This document shows, one piece after another, positions 46,009-58,695 of a stretch of 64,000 bases of DNA. Numbering within the stretch: the first letter of the stretch is position 1; every line of letters begins with the position of its first letter. The stretch spans positions 51,417,001 to 51,481,000 of the forward strand of contig NC_091260.1 in the NCBI RefSeq assembly GCF_042477335.2, written 5' to 3'. The stretch is from Ovis canadensis (lineage: Eukaryota; Chordata; Mammalia; Artiodactyla; Bovidae). The translations under genes and the position numbers were made by a program. Below the pieces are notes generated by a model, which did not search any database, was not told the DNA's origin, and worked only from the letters and a program-made list of their open reading frames with translations.

Positions 46009-46820
46009 AGGATTTTGACTGGACTCCATACCACACAAAATGAACTCAAAGTGTATCAAAAGGCCTAAACGTAAATGTTGAGAATATGAAAGTTTCAAAA
46101 GAAAGTCTTCGTAGTGCAGGTAGTTATTGAATTACGACTCTTATTCAAAACATTGACAATACCAATAGTTGGCAAGGAGATAGGGCTACTGGAATCCATA
46201 TGTTTCACTGCTGATGGGAACATAAAGTGATTCAGCTACTTAGGAAAGTTGCTCTACAGATTCCCAAACAGTTAAGCATCCACTTACCATTTGACTGAGC
46301 CATTCCAATTCCAGGTATTTATTTAAATTAAATGAAAACATGTGTCCACCCGAAAACTTGAACATAAATGTTCACAGTGGCTTTAATTTGTAACAGCTTC
46401 AGCTTAAGAAAATTGGTGAATGGATTAACACATTGTGGAACATCCATAAAAGAACTATGGCTCAGCAATAGAAAGGAACATGCTACTGATGTACCCAACT
46501 GTATACATGAATCTCAGAATGATCTTGCTGAGCAAAAGAAGCCAGACTTCAAAGAAATATGTATCCACATGATTCACTTACATAAATTCAAGAAAATGTA
46601 AACCAACTTCTGCTGACAAAAGGTAGACTATTGGTTGCATGGGGCTATAGGCTGTGGGAAGGTGGACTGTAAATGGGGTGATGGAAGTGTTTTGTATCTT
46701 GATTTCAGTGGTGGCTTTGTATCTGGGTACACCCATCAAAAGTGGATGCCATTTTTTATACACAGATTAGGCTTTAAAATTGATTTGAAAATCTCTATGG
46801 ATAATACATGTTTTTAAGTG
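46009..46820 (+). repeat. Old L1 fragment (ORF2 end / 3' region), sense
   Basis: 'gtatcaaaaggcctaaacgt', 'actgctgatgggaacataaa' and 'catccacttaccatttgact' match the 3' region of older mammalian L1s on the plus strand. It abuts an antisense L1, tail toward head. Confidence 0.7.
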
Positions 46821-47345
46821 TTTTTTTATTTGAGTACCTCAAATTTTAGTATTTGGGAGTTATTGTTGCATTCAAATATAACTGAAAATGCAAATACATT
46901 ATAATTTCCAAATTTTGAAAAAGGAGGAGATATATGTATGCAAGAAGTAGGGCAATTTTCTGGAGAGGACTAATTGTAAAAGCCTTGGTCAGATTAGGGG
47001 TCAAGTTCACATACTCAGACCTAATCCATGTCTATTTTATGAGTGGTTTCCTGGGTTCTTCCATAATTATGACATAGAATTACACATTTGAGAAATTATA
47101 AGCACAGGAAAATATTTAATTTTGAGCTTTAGTGGACATTAAACATGATATAAACTAAGGATTTATGCATTAAATACCTATTTTTGGAGGTTCATTTTAA
47201 GATTGAGATGAAGTTCAAGATGTCATGTACGTTTCCTTTCATTGTTGTTGTGCTTGCCTGTTTTTGCATCACCTCCAGCTGTGACCTCATATTGATACTT
47301 TTGTGTATTGATGTATACCAATGCTCTGTAGATGTGATTTTCCCT
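46821..47345. other. Anonymous AT-rich DNA
   Basis: No gene or named repeat is recognised. Confidence 0.45.
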
Positions 47346-48910
47346 TATGTCAACCTCTCTTTTTAAAAAAATTAATTTATTTTAATTGAAAGATAATTAC
47401 TTTACAATATTGTAGTGATTTTTTGCCATACATTGACATGAATCAGCCATGTGCGTACAAGTGTCTCCCATCCTGAACCCCCCTCCCACCTCCCTCCCGA
47501 TCCCATCCCTCAGGGTCATCCCAGTGGACTGGCCCTGAGCACCCTGTCTCATGCGTCGAACCTGGACTGGCGATCTGTTTCACATATGGTAATATACATG
47601 TTTCAGTTTTGTTCTCTCAAATCATCCCACACTTGCCTTCTCCCACAGAGTCCAAAAGTCTGTTCTTTACATCTGTGTCTCTTTTGCTGTTTCGCATACA
47701 GGGTTATTGTTACCATCTTTCTAAATTCCATTTATATGTGTTAATATGCTGTATTGGTGTTTTTCTTTCTGACTTACTTCACTCTGTATAATAGGCTCCA
47801 GTTTCATCTACCTCATTAGAACTGATTCAAATATATTCTTTTTAATAGCTGAGTAATATTCCATTGTGTATATGTACCGCAGCTTTCTTATCCATTCATC
47901 TGCTGATGGACATCTAGGTTGCTTCCATGTCCTGGCTATTATAATCAGTGCTGAGATGAACATTGGGGTACACATGTCTCTTTCAATTTTGGTTTCCTCG
48001 GTGTGTATGCCCAGCAGTGGGATTGCTGTGTCATATAGCAGTTCTATTTCTAGCTTTTAAAGTAATCTCCACACTGTTCTCCATAGTGGCTGTACTAGTT
48101 TGCATTCCCACCAACAGTGTAAAAGGATTCCCTTTTCTCCACACCCTCTCCAGCATTTATTGTTTGTAGACTTTTTGATAGCAGCCATTCTGACTGGCAT
48201 GAGATGGTACCTCATTTTGGTTTTGATTTGCATTTCTACGATAATGAGTGATGTTGAGCATCTTTTCATGCATTTGTTAGCCATCTGTATGTCTTTGGAG
48301 AAATGTCTGTTTAGTTCTTTGGCCCATTTTTTGATTGGGTCGTTTATTTTTCTGGAATTGAGCTGCAGGAGTTGCTTGTATATTTTTGAGATTAATTCTT
48401 TGTCAGTTGCTTCATTTGTTATTATTTTCTCCCATTCTGAAGGTTGCCTTTTCATATTGCTTACAGTTTCCTCCGTTGTGCAAAAGCTTTTAATTTCAAC
48501 TAAGTCCCATTTGTTTATTTTTGCTTTTATTTCCATTACTCTGGGAGGTGGGTCATAGAGGATCCTGCTGTGGTTTATGTCAGAGCGAGTTTTGCCAATG
48601 TTTTCCTCTAGGAGTTTTATAGTTTCTGGTCTTACATGTAGATCTTTAACCCATTTTGAGTTTACTTTTGTTTATGGTGTTAGAAAGTATCCTAGTTTCA
48701 TTTTCTTTTACAAGTGGTTGACCAGTTTCCCCAGCACCACTTGTTAAAGAGATTATCTTTTCTCCATTGTATATTCTTGCCTCCTTTGTCAAAGATAAGG
48801 TGTCCATAGGTGTGTGGATTTATCTCTGGGCTTTCTATTTTGTTCCATTGATCTATATTTCTGTCTTTGTGCCAGTACCATACTGTCTTAATGTATGTCA
48901 ACCTTTCTTT
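47346..48910 (-). mobile_element. 5'-truncated L1 LINE with target-site duplication
   Basis: 'tatgtcaacct' followed by C/T and 'tcttt' occurs at 47346-47362 and again at 48894-48910, flanking an antisense L1. Inside, the minus strand reads the ORF2 C-terminal part: [70 protein letters not shown], ending [21 protein letters not shown] Bos-type 3' UTR tail lies next to the left duplicate. The long open pieces suggest a fairly young insertion. It lacks ORF1, the endonuclease and the reverse transcriptase core. Confidence 0.9.
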
Positions 48911-49342
48911 GTTTGGTTTATCATGCACTAATTGCAAGTTATTGCAAGGTGGTTACATTATTTATTTAAATGTCAACCAATTATTCAAGTGGAAGGAAGT
49001 AAATGAAATGTATGTGGTCTTACACAAACTCTTAGTACAGGACTTAACTTCTTCTGAAAAGCAGCCTTTATATAAATGCATTTAATCCAGGTCAACAATT
49101 TGATTCAACCAACACTGAATGATTTCATCTCTGTACAGTGTACCATGCTGAGCACCTTGGAATGTGCAAAGATGATCCAGACTTTCCTGGCCCTCTACTG
49201 GCTCTCAGTCAGTTTCCCATTATCTTATTGATTAATTAAAAGGCAGATGTATCTGTTATTGGTGGTGCATCTTCTCTAAGTGATTGCTCCCTAAGAGTTT
49301 ATTAGTTTGGCTTATAATTTCAGTGATTTCACATTGTTGTGT
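48911..49342. other. Anonymous DNA
   Basis: No gene or repeat is recognised. Confidence 0.45.
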
Positions 49343-49545
49343 TAGTCACTCAGTTGTGTCTGACTCTTTGCAGCCCCATGGACTGTAGCCTGCCATGCCC
49401 CTATGTTCATGGAATTCTCCAGGCAAGGATACTGGAGTGGGTTGCCATGCCCTCCTCCAGGGGGATCTTCCCAAACTAGGGATCAAACCTGGGTCTCCTG
49501 CACTGCAGGCAGATTCTTTACCATTTGAGCCACCAGGGAAGCCCA
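49343..49545 (-). repeat. Bov-tA SINE, antisense
   Basis: It starts 'tagtcactcagttgtgtctg' and ends 'tgagccaccagggaagccca'. Confidence 0.93.
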
Positions 49546-50544
49546 GTTTCACTTAGTGAAAGTCAAACAGACAGCTTGATGCCATGAGGTCAGCTGCTGC
49601 AAGAAGGGGTATTTCTGGATGAAATGGCTAGTGGTGTGTGGAGAAGACACTCAGAACAACCCTGCAGTGGAGGTGGGGAGAGCATCTAATCCCTGTCAGT
49701 GTCAGCACCAGCTTAGTGCTTAATCAGAGTCATGACCATAGGCAGAGGCTCTCAGCATCTAACCCCCAAAGAGAGAAAAGGACTTATTTTCAAACAAGTG
49801 GCTTTTTTTTTCTTTTTTTTGGCCCCTCAATTTACATCCTGCTGGAAATCCCCTCAACCAAGACAAACCTCCATTAAAATCCACAGAGAACACACCCCCT
49901 TGACCTCCAGGGTAATTCTGAGAAATTGACAAGGTAGATTTAGAGTCTGCTCTAGAGACTGTAGAAATCAATGGCCACCGTTGCCTGAGAATACATACAA
50001 TGTAAGATAAGAACATATCTTCATGGTTCTAGTCTTCCAATCTTTGTGTCACTTCATTATGGAAGCAGGAAAAGTGGCAGAGGTGATGAAGGTAGGAGAG
50101 ATACCATAGATACAATGAGAGAGAACATGATTTAGGGGTTCTTTTTCTAAACAGGGCCACTTCTCCTCTGGCAAACTTACTATTAGGGAACAAGTATAAA
50201 AAGAGATGAGAAGTGAAAAAAAAAAAAGAGGAGAAAGGGAAAAAAAACAGACACCAGGGATGGAAACAGTGGGAAATGACATCTTCTCTGTGTGTCTGTG
50301 AGAAGGTGGGAGAACTTTAAGTCACCTGTAATTATACCTGCCTGCTCCCTTGTGTTGTGATTTTAAGTCTCACCTGATAATTAGACACTCTAGCAGCAAG
50401 TCATCTGGAGACAACAGAAGGGCAGGAAAGATTTGCCTAAAGAAGGAAGAGAATTTGCTTAAAATTATCTTATAAAACCTAGGAGGCAAGTTTGCTCTTC
50501 TAGAAACCAAACAATTGCTAGTCAACTTCTGGCTGGCTTCTCTC
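49546..50544. other. Anonymous DNA
   Basis: No gene is recognised. It includes T-rich (49804-49820) and A-rich (50216-50250) tracts. Confidence 0.45.
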
Positions 50545-50850
50545 CTAGAGTAAACAGCCTAGGTTTTGACAGTCACTGCATTTCCTAGGCAACAGAAGTG
50601 TAAACTCAAGAAAAGGCAGGGCTGGGATCATGATTGACAATAAGTTGAGCCAATGAGACTGTAAATTTGCAGTAGTGATTCCAAGATATCCAATTGGCAG
50701 GAAGAAGGCAGATCAGGAGGGGTGAGGATGGAAGGTAAGAGGGAGGGGCAAAGGGGGATGGGAGGGGACCAGTCTTCCCAGTTGCAGGAGAGAGCGTCCA
50801 TAGTTTCAGTTCAAAGCAACTGGTGGCAACAGGTTAGCATTTAAGGTAAA
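50545..50850 (+). promoter_or_regulatory. Candidate promoter of a cilia-type gene (possibly CAPSL)
   Basis: Within 110 bases there are a forkhead core GTAAACA (50550-50556), an X-box-like ATTTCCTAGGCAAC (50580-50593, 11 of 14 positions of the RFX consensus GTHNYYATRRNAAC by my count) and a CCAAT box (50650-50654). A GA-rich stretch follows, then a second GGCAAC half-site (50825-50830) and a possible donor 'aaggtaaat' near 50844. FOXJ1 and RFX factors drive motile-cilium genes through such sites. In the human order CAPSL lies downstream of UGT3A1 on the same strand. No CAPSL coding exon is recognised in the window, so this is only a positional and motif inference. Confidence 0.3.
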
Positions 50851-53329
50851 TCAAAGGTTTTTTTTTCCATTAATACTATATTGATTTGATCACTTTTGTT
50901 TCACTTTAGCTAAAAAGGAAAGAAGACAGTAGATGTGACTTTCTAAAAAGAAAATCAAAATGTTTATGAGCATTCTTGGCTGTCTGGCTAGCATGGAAAT
51001 GGCTTGGTACTGGGAGAGGTTTTTGTCATCTTTGTGTAGAGGTGCTCAGATAAACATGTAGAAAATCAATTTCCTTCAGTAAAGGAGAAGGAAACAACCA
51101 TCAGTGAGCAGTTACTAGGTCCTGGGTGCTTGAGTGTGAAGTGTTTGGGTAAGTTGCTGTAAGCAGCCTGGATGACATTGATAAAACAGCTTCAGGAAGG
51201 TCAAATATCTCCAAATTAAAAACAATGAAAAGATTGAGCTTTGCTTTAGACTTTGGTTTGTCTAACATTCTAAGTTATGTTATTTCTGTGACACCTTGCC
51301 TGCTGAACTGACCACTTAGAATCAGATAAGAATCAGAATTCTTATTAAACTGACACAATATGTTAAAAATTATATTAAAGAGTTGATTCGATTGGTCATG
51401 AAGTTGAAAAGAACCTTAGCAAATGGTAATACCATTTATCCAGGTGTCCAATCCCCTGGCCTCCAGTCTGGGGCACAGCTAAGCCATACTTAGTAGATGG
51501 AATTCTCTCTTGTTTTTGAATCTCTTACTTTTTCCTCAAAATCTTACAACTGCAGAAATCTTTTAATTTTGTCATTGTGTATTTTAAATAGTGAGATTTA
51601 AATTGTGAACATTCATTTGTATTTCCATTCAAATAGTAATTATCTAATAATACTAATGATGAATTCCAATAGTAGTCTGTAGTATTCTGTTAAGTGTTGA
51701 TAATATGATAACAGGAAACTTAAAGGTCTATGCCTTTAAGGACCTAGTAGGAGAGGCAGTCCTGAAAGAGAAGAGTTATGTCATAGTGCAGTGTGGATGT
51801 CTGTGGGCTTTGCACAGATTATGCCAAGGAAGATGCAGGCTGTTTCACTCTGAAGAGAGTGGTTATATGAGGCCTCACCATAGTGGTTTTGCAAGGAAGA
51901 GTAGGATTTCCCTAGACCAACAAGGGAGGGAAGGTGTTCCGGAATATGGGAGTTCATGTACAAAGGCACAGAGATGCAGAGTATGGATGAGTGAGTATGG
52001 ATGTAGAAAAGATAGTGAAGGGATGGAGATTAGTAGAAAAAATACTGGAGAGATAGGCAGGGCCAATGTACACAACAAATGCTAAGATGTTTGCTCTTTA
52101 GCTGTACACAGTGGGGAGCAACCAAAGGATCTTAGACTTGAGTATGCAATTCGGATTTCCATGTTATGAAGATCACTTGGCCAGTCATCTGAATGATAGA
52201 TTGGAAGGACAAGATTGGAGGCTGGGAAACAGTTGAGGGGAAATTTCCACAATGGAAATAGGAGAAAACCAGGTCCTGGGCTAAAGTGGTATCCATGGCA
52301 ATGGAGGCAGGGGAAGGAACAGATTCAGGAGGTGTCAAAATGGTGATATTTTACAGGAATTGGCTGCTAATTCAAGGCAGAGGGTGAAAAGAAGTCTAGG
52401 ATGATGTTCAGTTAATGACCTGGAAAATGGTGTTGCCATTTCCTGAGGCAAGGAATAATAAGGAGGCAAGGATAATGAGTTTGGTTCTGGTACATTAAAC
52501 TCACAATGTTTGTAGGTTATTAAAGTACACGTTTTGTGTGGAAATTTGAGATCTGGCTCTGGGGCTGAGGAGAGTGAACGAGTTGGAATAAAGATATGGG
52601 ATGAGTTGTAATAAACAGTGGATGAGGCTGAGATTGCTGCAGGATATATGAGAGTGAGAAGAGGATAAATCATGGAATCCTGGAAAATAGTAGCATTTAA
52701 AGACAAGGGAGACACCAAAGAGATCAGACCTGAGAGGAAGGGAGATAGGAAGTTAGATTCATAGACATTGAGAGCAAAGAGTTTCAAGAAGGATTGAAAA
52801 AGGTCTTGCTGGGGGGAGTGAAATAAGGTGACTGTTGAAGTTGGCAGTCAGGCTGGTAATGACTTCCTGAGTGTATGTTCTCTGGAGTGACAGAGTGAAG
52901 ACCAGCCTGCTGTGGACTGAAGTAGGAACGGGGCATGAGAAAGTTAAAAACAGAGTCTCTTCCAAGTAGTTTGGCCTTGAAGGGTGAGAGCTGGGGGGAG
53001 TCTAGGGCTGAGGGACCACTGCAGATTCATGAATGAAAGGGAGCAGTTGGTTACAGATATAGAGAGGGAGGGGGGATATGAGAATGGGGGAGTGAGAGGC
53101 ATAAACTGTTGGGTATAAGAGGTCGAAAAGAGTTGAACATGACTGAGCCACTAACACTTTCTCCGCTTGCCGTCTGATCTCCCTGCTGGTGCCTCCCGTG
53201 AGCTGAATTCACCTGAAGCCTTAAAGCAAAGAAATCTGGTTAATGCAGTTCATAGAGGTCAACCTCCTGTAGCACAGATGTGGGTGGAGACTGGGGCAGG
53301 GGAGGGGCTGGGCAAACAGAATATTGAGC
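50851..53329. other. Anonymous DNA, partly ancient-repeat-like
   Basis: The purine-rich stretch at about 51715-53000 reads like a decayed dispersed element ('caaaggcacagagatgcaga', 'agatcacttggccagtcatc'), and 53165-53320 also resembles an old mammalian repeat. I cannot name either family. The open frame at 51705-52085 has no recognisable domain. Confidence 0.4.
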
Positions 53330-53542
53330 TCAGCGTCCCTGGTGACTCATGGTAAAGAATCTGCCTGCAGTGCAGGAGACCCGGTTATGATCCCTGGGTT
53401 GGGAAGATCCCCTGGAAGAGGGCATGTCAACCCATTCCAGTATTCTTGCCTGGAGAATCCTATGGACAGAGGGACCTGGCAGGCTACAGTCCCTGGGGTC
53501 ACAGAGTCAGACACAACTGAGTGACTCACACTTTCACTTTCA
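53330..53542 (+). repeat. Bov-tA SINE
   Basis: The head 'gcgtccctggtgactcatgg', the body and the end 'acacaactgagtgactcaca'. Confidence 0.92.
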
Positions 53543-54205
53543 GTGAAAGATAACCCCTATAATCCAGAGGCTGAGGAGATTTAGGAGATTGATAGTAGAA
53601 TAAGGGATTGAGGAAAGTCTGATGTCTCTGCATGAGGGGAGCTCTTGGTCTCAACGGACATGCCTCGCCTGGTAACTTGTAGTTGTGATGGGTGCGCAGG
53701 TGCAAAGAGCAGAGTGTTTAGTTTCTTGTATCAGCTTTTTCTTTCATCTCGTTAATTAATACATTCAACAGATTTTACCCTATTGAATTTTCCTTACAAA
53801 TTTTTGATCTTCATTCTGGTCTCAGTTTTGTATATTAAAAAGTATCAAGGTGCGTAGAAGCAGTTTTTTTGTGTTCCAGAAACAAACAAGCTGGCATTTG
53901 GGAGAAGACAGTGTTACAGGAATGATTGCTGTGGTGCAGAAAGGCCACGGCTGCCTCCACGGGACGCTAATGTCCGTGAACATTCCCACCATCCGTGATG
54001 TTCTTGCACACCTCCAGGCATGCTTCCATTGCCACCCAGGACCCTGTTTTCCCTCCAGTGCTCCTACATATTTTCAAAACCTGAAGCCGAATAGAATTAA
54101 GATTTCCCCAATACTTCAAAGTGTACAGTGTCATTTGTGTGAGCAGGGCAGTACTTACGGCTGATTCACGTGGCTGTAAGGCAGAAACCAACACAGAATT
54201 GTAAA
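53543..54205. other. Anonymous DNA
   Basis: No gene is supported. The open frame at 53850-54164 lacks any family resemblance. Confidence 0.45.
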
Positions 54206-54436
54206 GCAACTGTGTGTGTGTGTGTGTGTGTGTGTTAGTCGTTCAGGTGTGTCTGACTCTTTGCGAACCCATGAACTGTAGCCCACCAGGCTCCTCTGTC
54301 TATGGACTTCTCTAGGCAAGAATACTTGAGTGGGTTGCCATTTCCTTCTCCAGAGGATCTTTCCCATCCAGGAATCGAACCTGGGTCTCCCACACTGCAG
54401 GCAGATTCTTTACTGACTGAGCTACCAGGGAAGCTC
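54206..54436 (-). repeat. Bov-tA SINE, antisense, with (TG)12 at its tail
   Basis: A TG run (54211-54234) is followed by 'ttagtcgttcaggtgtgtct', and the element ends 'ctgagctaccagggaagctc'. The microsatellite lies at the 3' tail of the SINE, where such repeats often start. Confidence 0.92.
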
Positions 54437-54857
54437 CTGTAAAGCAATTATCCTCCAACTAAAACTAAATTTTGCAGAATGCTCTTACTTTCTCTGGAAG
54501 CTGTTTTGTGTGTATCACCTCTGCGGTTGTCCTTGACCTCAACAAGAGCTCTTCACATAGAAGAAGGGACAGGCAAAAGGGCTCCAGGAACTTCCAAGGC
54601 CAGTTGTCCTCACTAAGTGTGCTTTGGCTGTAATACTGCTAATAAGCTCGTCTCAGGTTTAATATATGAATGATTTATGATGACTACAGTGGTTCCTTGT
54701 TTAAAAAAGAAATACTTTCTGAAATGTTGTGGGTAATTTACAAAAGCCCCCTGGGGAAGTGGCAGCTGCAGAAGACCCCATTCAGAACTTTGTTTCTGCT
54801 ACTTACGTCTGAACTTAATCTCTTTGTACCTATCTCTTTATTTTGTGAAATTGAAAT
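54437..54857. other. Anonymous DNA
   Basis: Nothing is recognised. Confidence 0.45.
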
Positions 54858-55076
54858 GTGTATGTGTGCTAAGTCGCTTCAGTTGTGTCTGACTCTTTGG
54901 GACCCTATGGACTGTAGCCTGCCCAGCTTCTCCGTCCCTGCCATTCTCCAGGCAAGAATGCTGGAGTGGGTTGCTATGCCCCCCTCCAGGGGATCTTCCT
55001 GACCCAGGGATCAAACTTGTGTCTCCTATGTCTCCTGCATTGGGAGGCAGGTTCTTTACCACTAGTGTCACCTGGG
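54858..55076 (-). repeat. Bov-tA SINE, antisense
   Basis: 'tgctaagtcgcttcagttgt' to 'taccactagtgtcacctggg'. A small repeat ('gtctcctatgtctcctgcat') sits near the tRNA part. Confidence 0.9.
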
Positions 55077-55214
55077 AAATAGGAATAGTTCTCTTTAATG
55101 TAAGTAAAAACACTTACAGCAGAGAGCCTGACAGAGCGCGTCCTCAATAAATGACCTCTCTTCTAGTATGATGTTTCCTTTGTGAGGTCGCTAGGGGCTG
55201 CACGCTATTTCTAT

Positions 55215-55427
55215 ATCAGTCACCCAGTGGTGTCCAACTCTTTGTGACCCTATGGACTGTAGCCAGCCAGGCTCCTCTGTCCTTGGGATTCTCCAGGCAA
55301 GAATACTGGAGTGGGTTGCCATTTCCTCCTCCAGGGGATCGTCTCCACCCAGGGACTGAACCCACATCTTCTGCTTCTCCTGCATTGGCAGACAGATTCT
55401 TTACCACTGAGCCACCGGGAAACCCTT
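55215..55427 (-). repeat. Bov-tA SINE, antisense
   Basis: 'tatcagtcacccagtggtgt' to 'accactgagccaccgggaaa'. Confidence 0.92.
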
Positions 55428-57077
55428 CTTCTGTATAGGATCAGATGCTGAATAGTTAAAGCTTTGTATGCCAGAAAGTCTCTGTAGCATCTATCCAGCT
55501 TGGCAGTGGGTTGAAAATAGCCACAGGTAACACATAAGCAAGCATATGTGGCTATTTTCTAATAAAACTTTATTTACCAAACTAGGCAGAGGAGCAAATT
55601 CAGCCCGTGGGCTGTGATTTGATGTCCTCAGGCCTAGTTCATCTTAGGCAATGTTTGCCTGAACTCAGAGTATGCTTGATAACAGCATATGTTAAGATGA
55701 CCTTATTCATTTTGGAAGAACAGAGTTTGAGGAATGAGAAATCACCAAGGTGCTAACTTCTGCTCCCAAGACTTGGCTTAGTACTTCCATCAGGGTGGTC
55801 TTATGGCCCCATCTGCCTCCAAAAACCTCAGGCTGCAAGTGAGATTATGGAATAAATTGATTTAGAAGTTCTTACACTGTTACTTTCTGGAGGGACTCTG
55901 TTATCTCTACCGGTCTCTTCTTCTTTGTAAACAGAACCTGGAGCATGGCAAAGTCTCCAGCTTAACATTAGGTTTCCCAGCTGTCTTAGTTCATCTGGGC
56001 TGCTGTAAAAAAATACTACAGACTGGGCAGCTTATGAATAACAGATAGTCATTTCTCATAGTCTTGGAGGCTAGAAAGTCTAAGGTCAAGCACCCAGCAT
56101 GGTTGGGTCAAGGCCCTTTAACTGGTACAAGGATGGCTTCTCACTGGTGGCAGAAAGGGTGAGGGGTCTCTGCAGAGCATCTTTTACAAGGTACTAATTT
56201 GCTCTCAAAACCTAAGCACCTCCCAAAGGCCCCAACTCCTAATCCTATCATCTTTGGGAATTAGGATTTAATCATATGAATTTGGGGGGACACAAACATT
56301 GAGACCACAGAACCAGCCTCTTTTGCAGGAGTGACCAGTGAGATTTAAGTGAAAGGAGGTGGGTAGAGTCTTCTGGGAACCATTTAATAAAAGGCTGATT
56401 GAGCTGGGAAGTGCATTCTTCTTGCCTTCACATCTGTCTCTTTTTGGTTACCTGGAGGGTGATATAATGGCTGGCACTGCTGTACCTATTTTGTAACTTT
56501 GGGCATCTCTGAGAAAAAACAACAATGGTAAGGTAAAAGGTAGTAGTTTTTCTGGACCTTGATGACTACTTGAACTGCCTCCAGACTTCTTTGATATGAA
56601 AGAAAAGTCTACCTCTACCATTTTTAGAAAAAATCTAGCTGTTTCTTTTATGAGTAGCTGGACACAATCCTGACACTGAACGTGGCATTCTGATATTGAA
56701 TTTCTATCCATTAACACTTTTTTGGCTTTCTAGAAGTATCAGTTAAGAGCACACAGGTTGCAAATAAAGTGGCTATAAAATAAACATTAAATGGACAAAT
56801 AATTCCAAAAAGAGCATTTTAAGTAAATGTAAAATAATTATAAAGTAGGTGATTTTGGTGACTAATGTTGCAAAAGGGCAAGTGGTGACCACATCTGATG
56901 CTTTACTCCCATCTAAAAGTGGAGGAAAATGTACACTTGGGCTTGGTCTTTGCAGCGGGTTTGAAATCACTGCGGCCAAGGTCTTATGGCACCTGAAAAA
57001 TGGGATATTTAGAAGTTACATGGTTGGTTCTTAGGGTGTCTTCATTAAAACCAGGGAATTTGGAAGAAATGTTTATT
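55428..57077. other. Anonymous DNA with an ancient repeat at about 55982-56320
   Basis: The block from 'gtcttagttcatctgggctg' to 'gggggacacaaacattgaga' is a very common old mammalian dispersed sequence; I do not assign its family. The rest shows no gene. Confidence 0.5.
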
Positions 57078-57493
57078 TCAGTTCAGTTCAGTTGCTCAGT
57101 CAAGTTCTAATCTTTGCAACCCCTGGCAGCATGCCAGGCTTCCCTGTCTATCACCAGCTCCCAGAGTTTGCTCAAATTCATATCCATTGAGCCAGAGATT
57201 CCATCCAACCATCTGATCCCTTCTCCAGCTGCCTTCAATCTTTCCAAGTATCAGGGTTTTTTTCCAGTGAGTCAGTTCTTCATGTCAGTTGGTCAAAGTA
57301 TTGGAGTTTCAGCTTCAGCATCAGTTCTTCCAATGAATATTCAGGACTGATTTCCTTTAGCATGGACTGGTTGGATCTCTTTGCATTCCAAGGGACTCTT
57401 AAGAGTCTTCTACAACACCACAGTTCAAAAGCATCAGTTATTCAGTGCTCAGCTTACTTTATAGTCAAACTCTCACATCCATACATGACTATG

Positions 57494-57825
57494 ACTGCAA
57501 GGAGATCCAACCAGTCCATTCTGAAGGAGATCAACCCTGGGTGTTCTTTGAAGGAATGAAGCTAAAGCTGAAGCTCCAGTACTTTGGACACCTCATGTGA
57601 AGAGTTGACTCACTGGAAAAGACCCTGATGCTGGGAGAGATTGGGGGCAGGAGGAGAAGGGGACGACCCAGGATGAGATGGCTGGATGGCATCACGGACT
57701 TGATGGACGTGAGTCTGAGTGAACTCCAGGAGACGGTGATGGACAGGGAGGCCTGGCGTGCTGCGATTCATGGGGTCGCAAAGAGTCGGACACGACTGAG
57801 CGACTGAACTGAACTGAACTGACTC
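57494..57825 (+). repeat. BovB LINE 3' end, sense, nested in antisense BovB
   Basis: It starts 'gactgcaaggagatccaacc' and ends in 'gactgaactgaactgaactg'. Antisense BovB text lies on both sides ('cacatccatacatgac' to the left, 'tagatggacctttgttggta' to the right), with about 20 bases of the host element lost at the junction. Confidence 0.92.
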
Positions 57826-58485
57826 ACTAGATGGACCTTTGTTGGTAGAGTAATGTCTTGGCTTTTTAACATATTGTCTAGGTTGGTTTTCTTCCAAGGA
57901 GCTTTTCTTCCAAGGAGCAAGACTCTTTTATTTTCATGGCCACAGTCACCATCTGCAGTGATTTTGGAACCACCCCCCGCCCCCGCCAAAATAAAATCAC
58001 TCACTGTTTCCATTATTTCCCATCTGTTTGCCATGACATGATGAGACCAGATGCCATGATCTTAGTGTTCTGAATGTTGAGTTTTTAGCCAGCTTTTTCA
58101 CTCTCCTCTTTCACTTTCATCAAGAAGCTCTTTAGATCTTCTTCACTTTCTGCCATAAGGGTGGTGTCATCTGCACATCTGAGGTTATTGATATTTCTCC
58201 CAGCAATCTTGATTCCAGCTTGTGCTTCTTCCAGCCTGACATTTTGCATGATGTAGTATGCATATAAGTTAAATAAGGAAGATGGCAGTATACAGCCTTG
58301 ACGTACTCTTTTCCCAATTTGGAACCAGTCTGTTATTCTATGCCCAGTTCTAATTGTTGCTGCTTGACCTTCATACAGATTTCTCAGGAGGCAGGTAAGG
58401 TGGTCTGGTATTCCCATCTCTTTAAGAATTTTCCACAGTCTGTTGTGATCCACATAATCAAAGGCATTGGCATAGTTAAAACTTT

Positions 58486-58695
58486 GGGCTTCCTTCATAG
58501 CTCAGTTGGTAAAGAATCTGCCTGCAATGCAGGAGAACTGGGTTTGATTCCTGGGTTGGAAAGATTCCCTGGAGAAGGAAATGGTAACCCACTCTAGCGT
58601 TCTTGCCTGGAGAATCCCATGGACAGAAGGGCCTGGCAGGCTACAGTCCACGGAGTCACAAGAGTCGGACATAGCGACTAAAGAGAGAGATGTTT
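58486..58695 (+). repeat. Bov-tA SINE nested in BovB
   Basis: It starts 'ggcttccttcatagctcagt' and ends with 'gcgactaaagagagaga'. BovB text resumes at 'tgtttttctggaactgtctt'. Confidence 0.93.

Noticed and set aside
48057-48536. 159-codon minus-strand open frame as a gene
   Set aside because: It is the L1 ORF2 C-terminal region inside an L1 with target-site duplication.
51705-52085. 126-codon open frame as a CAPSL or novel exon
   Set aside because: It shows no EF-hand motif and lies in purine-rich, decayed-repeat-like DNA.
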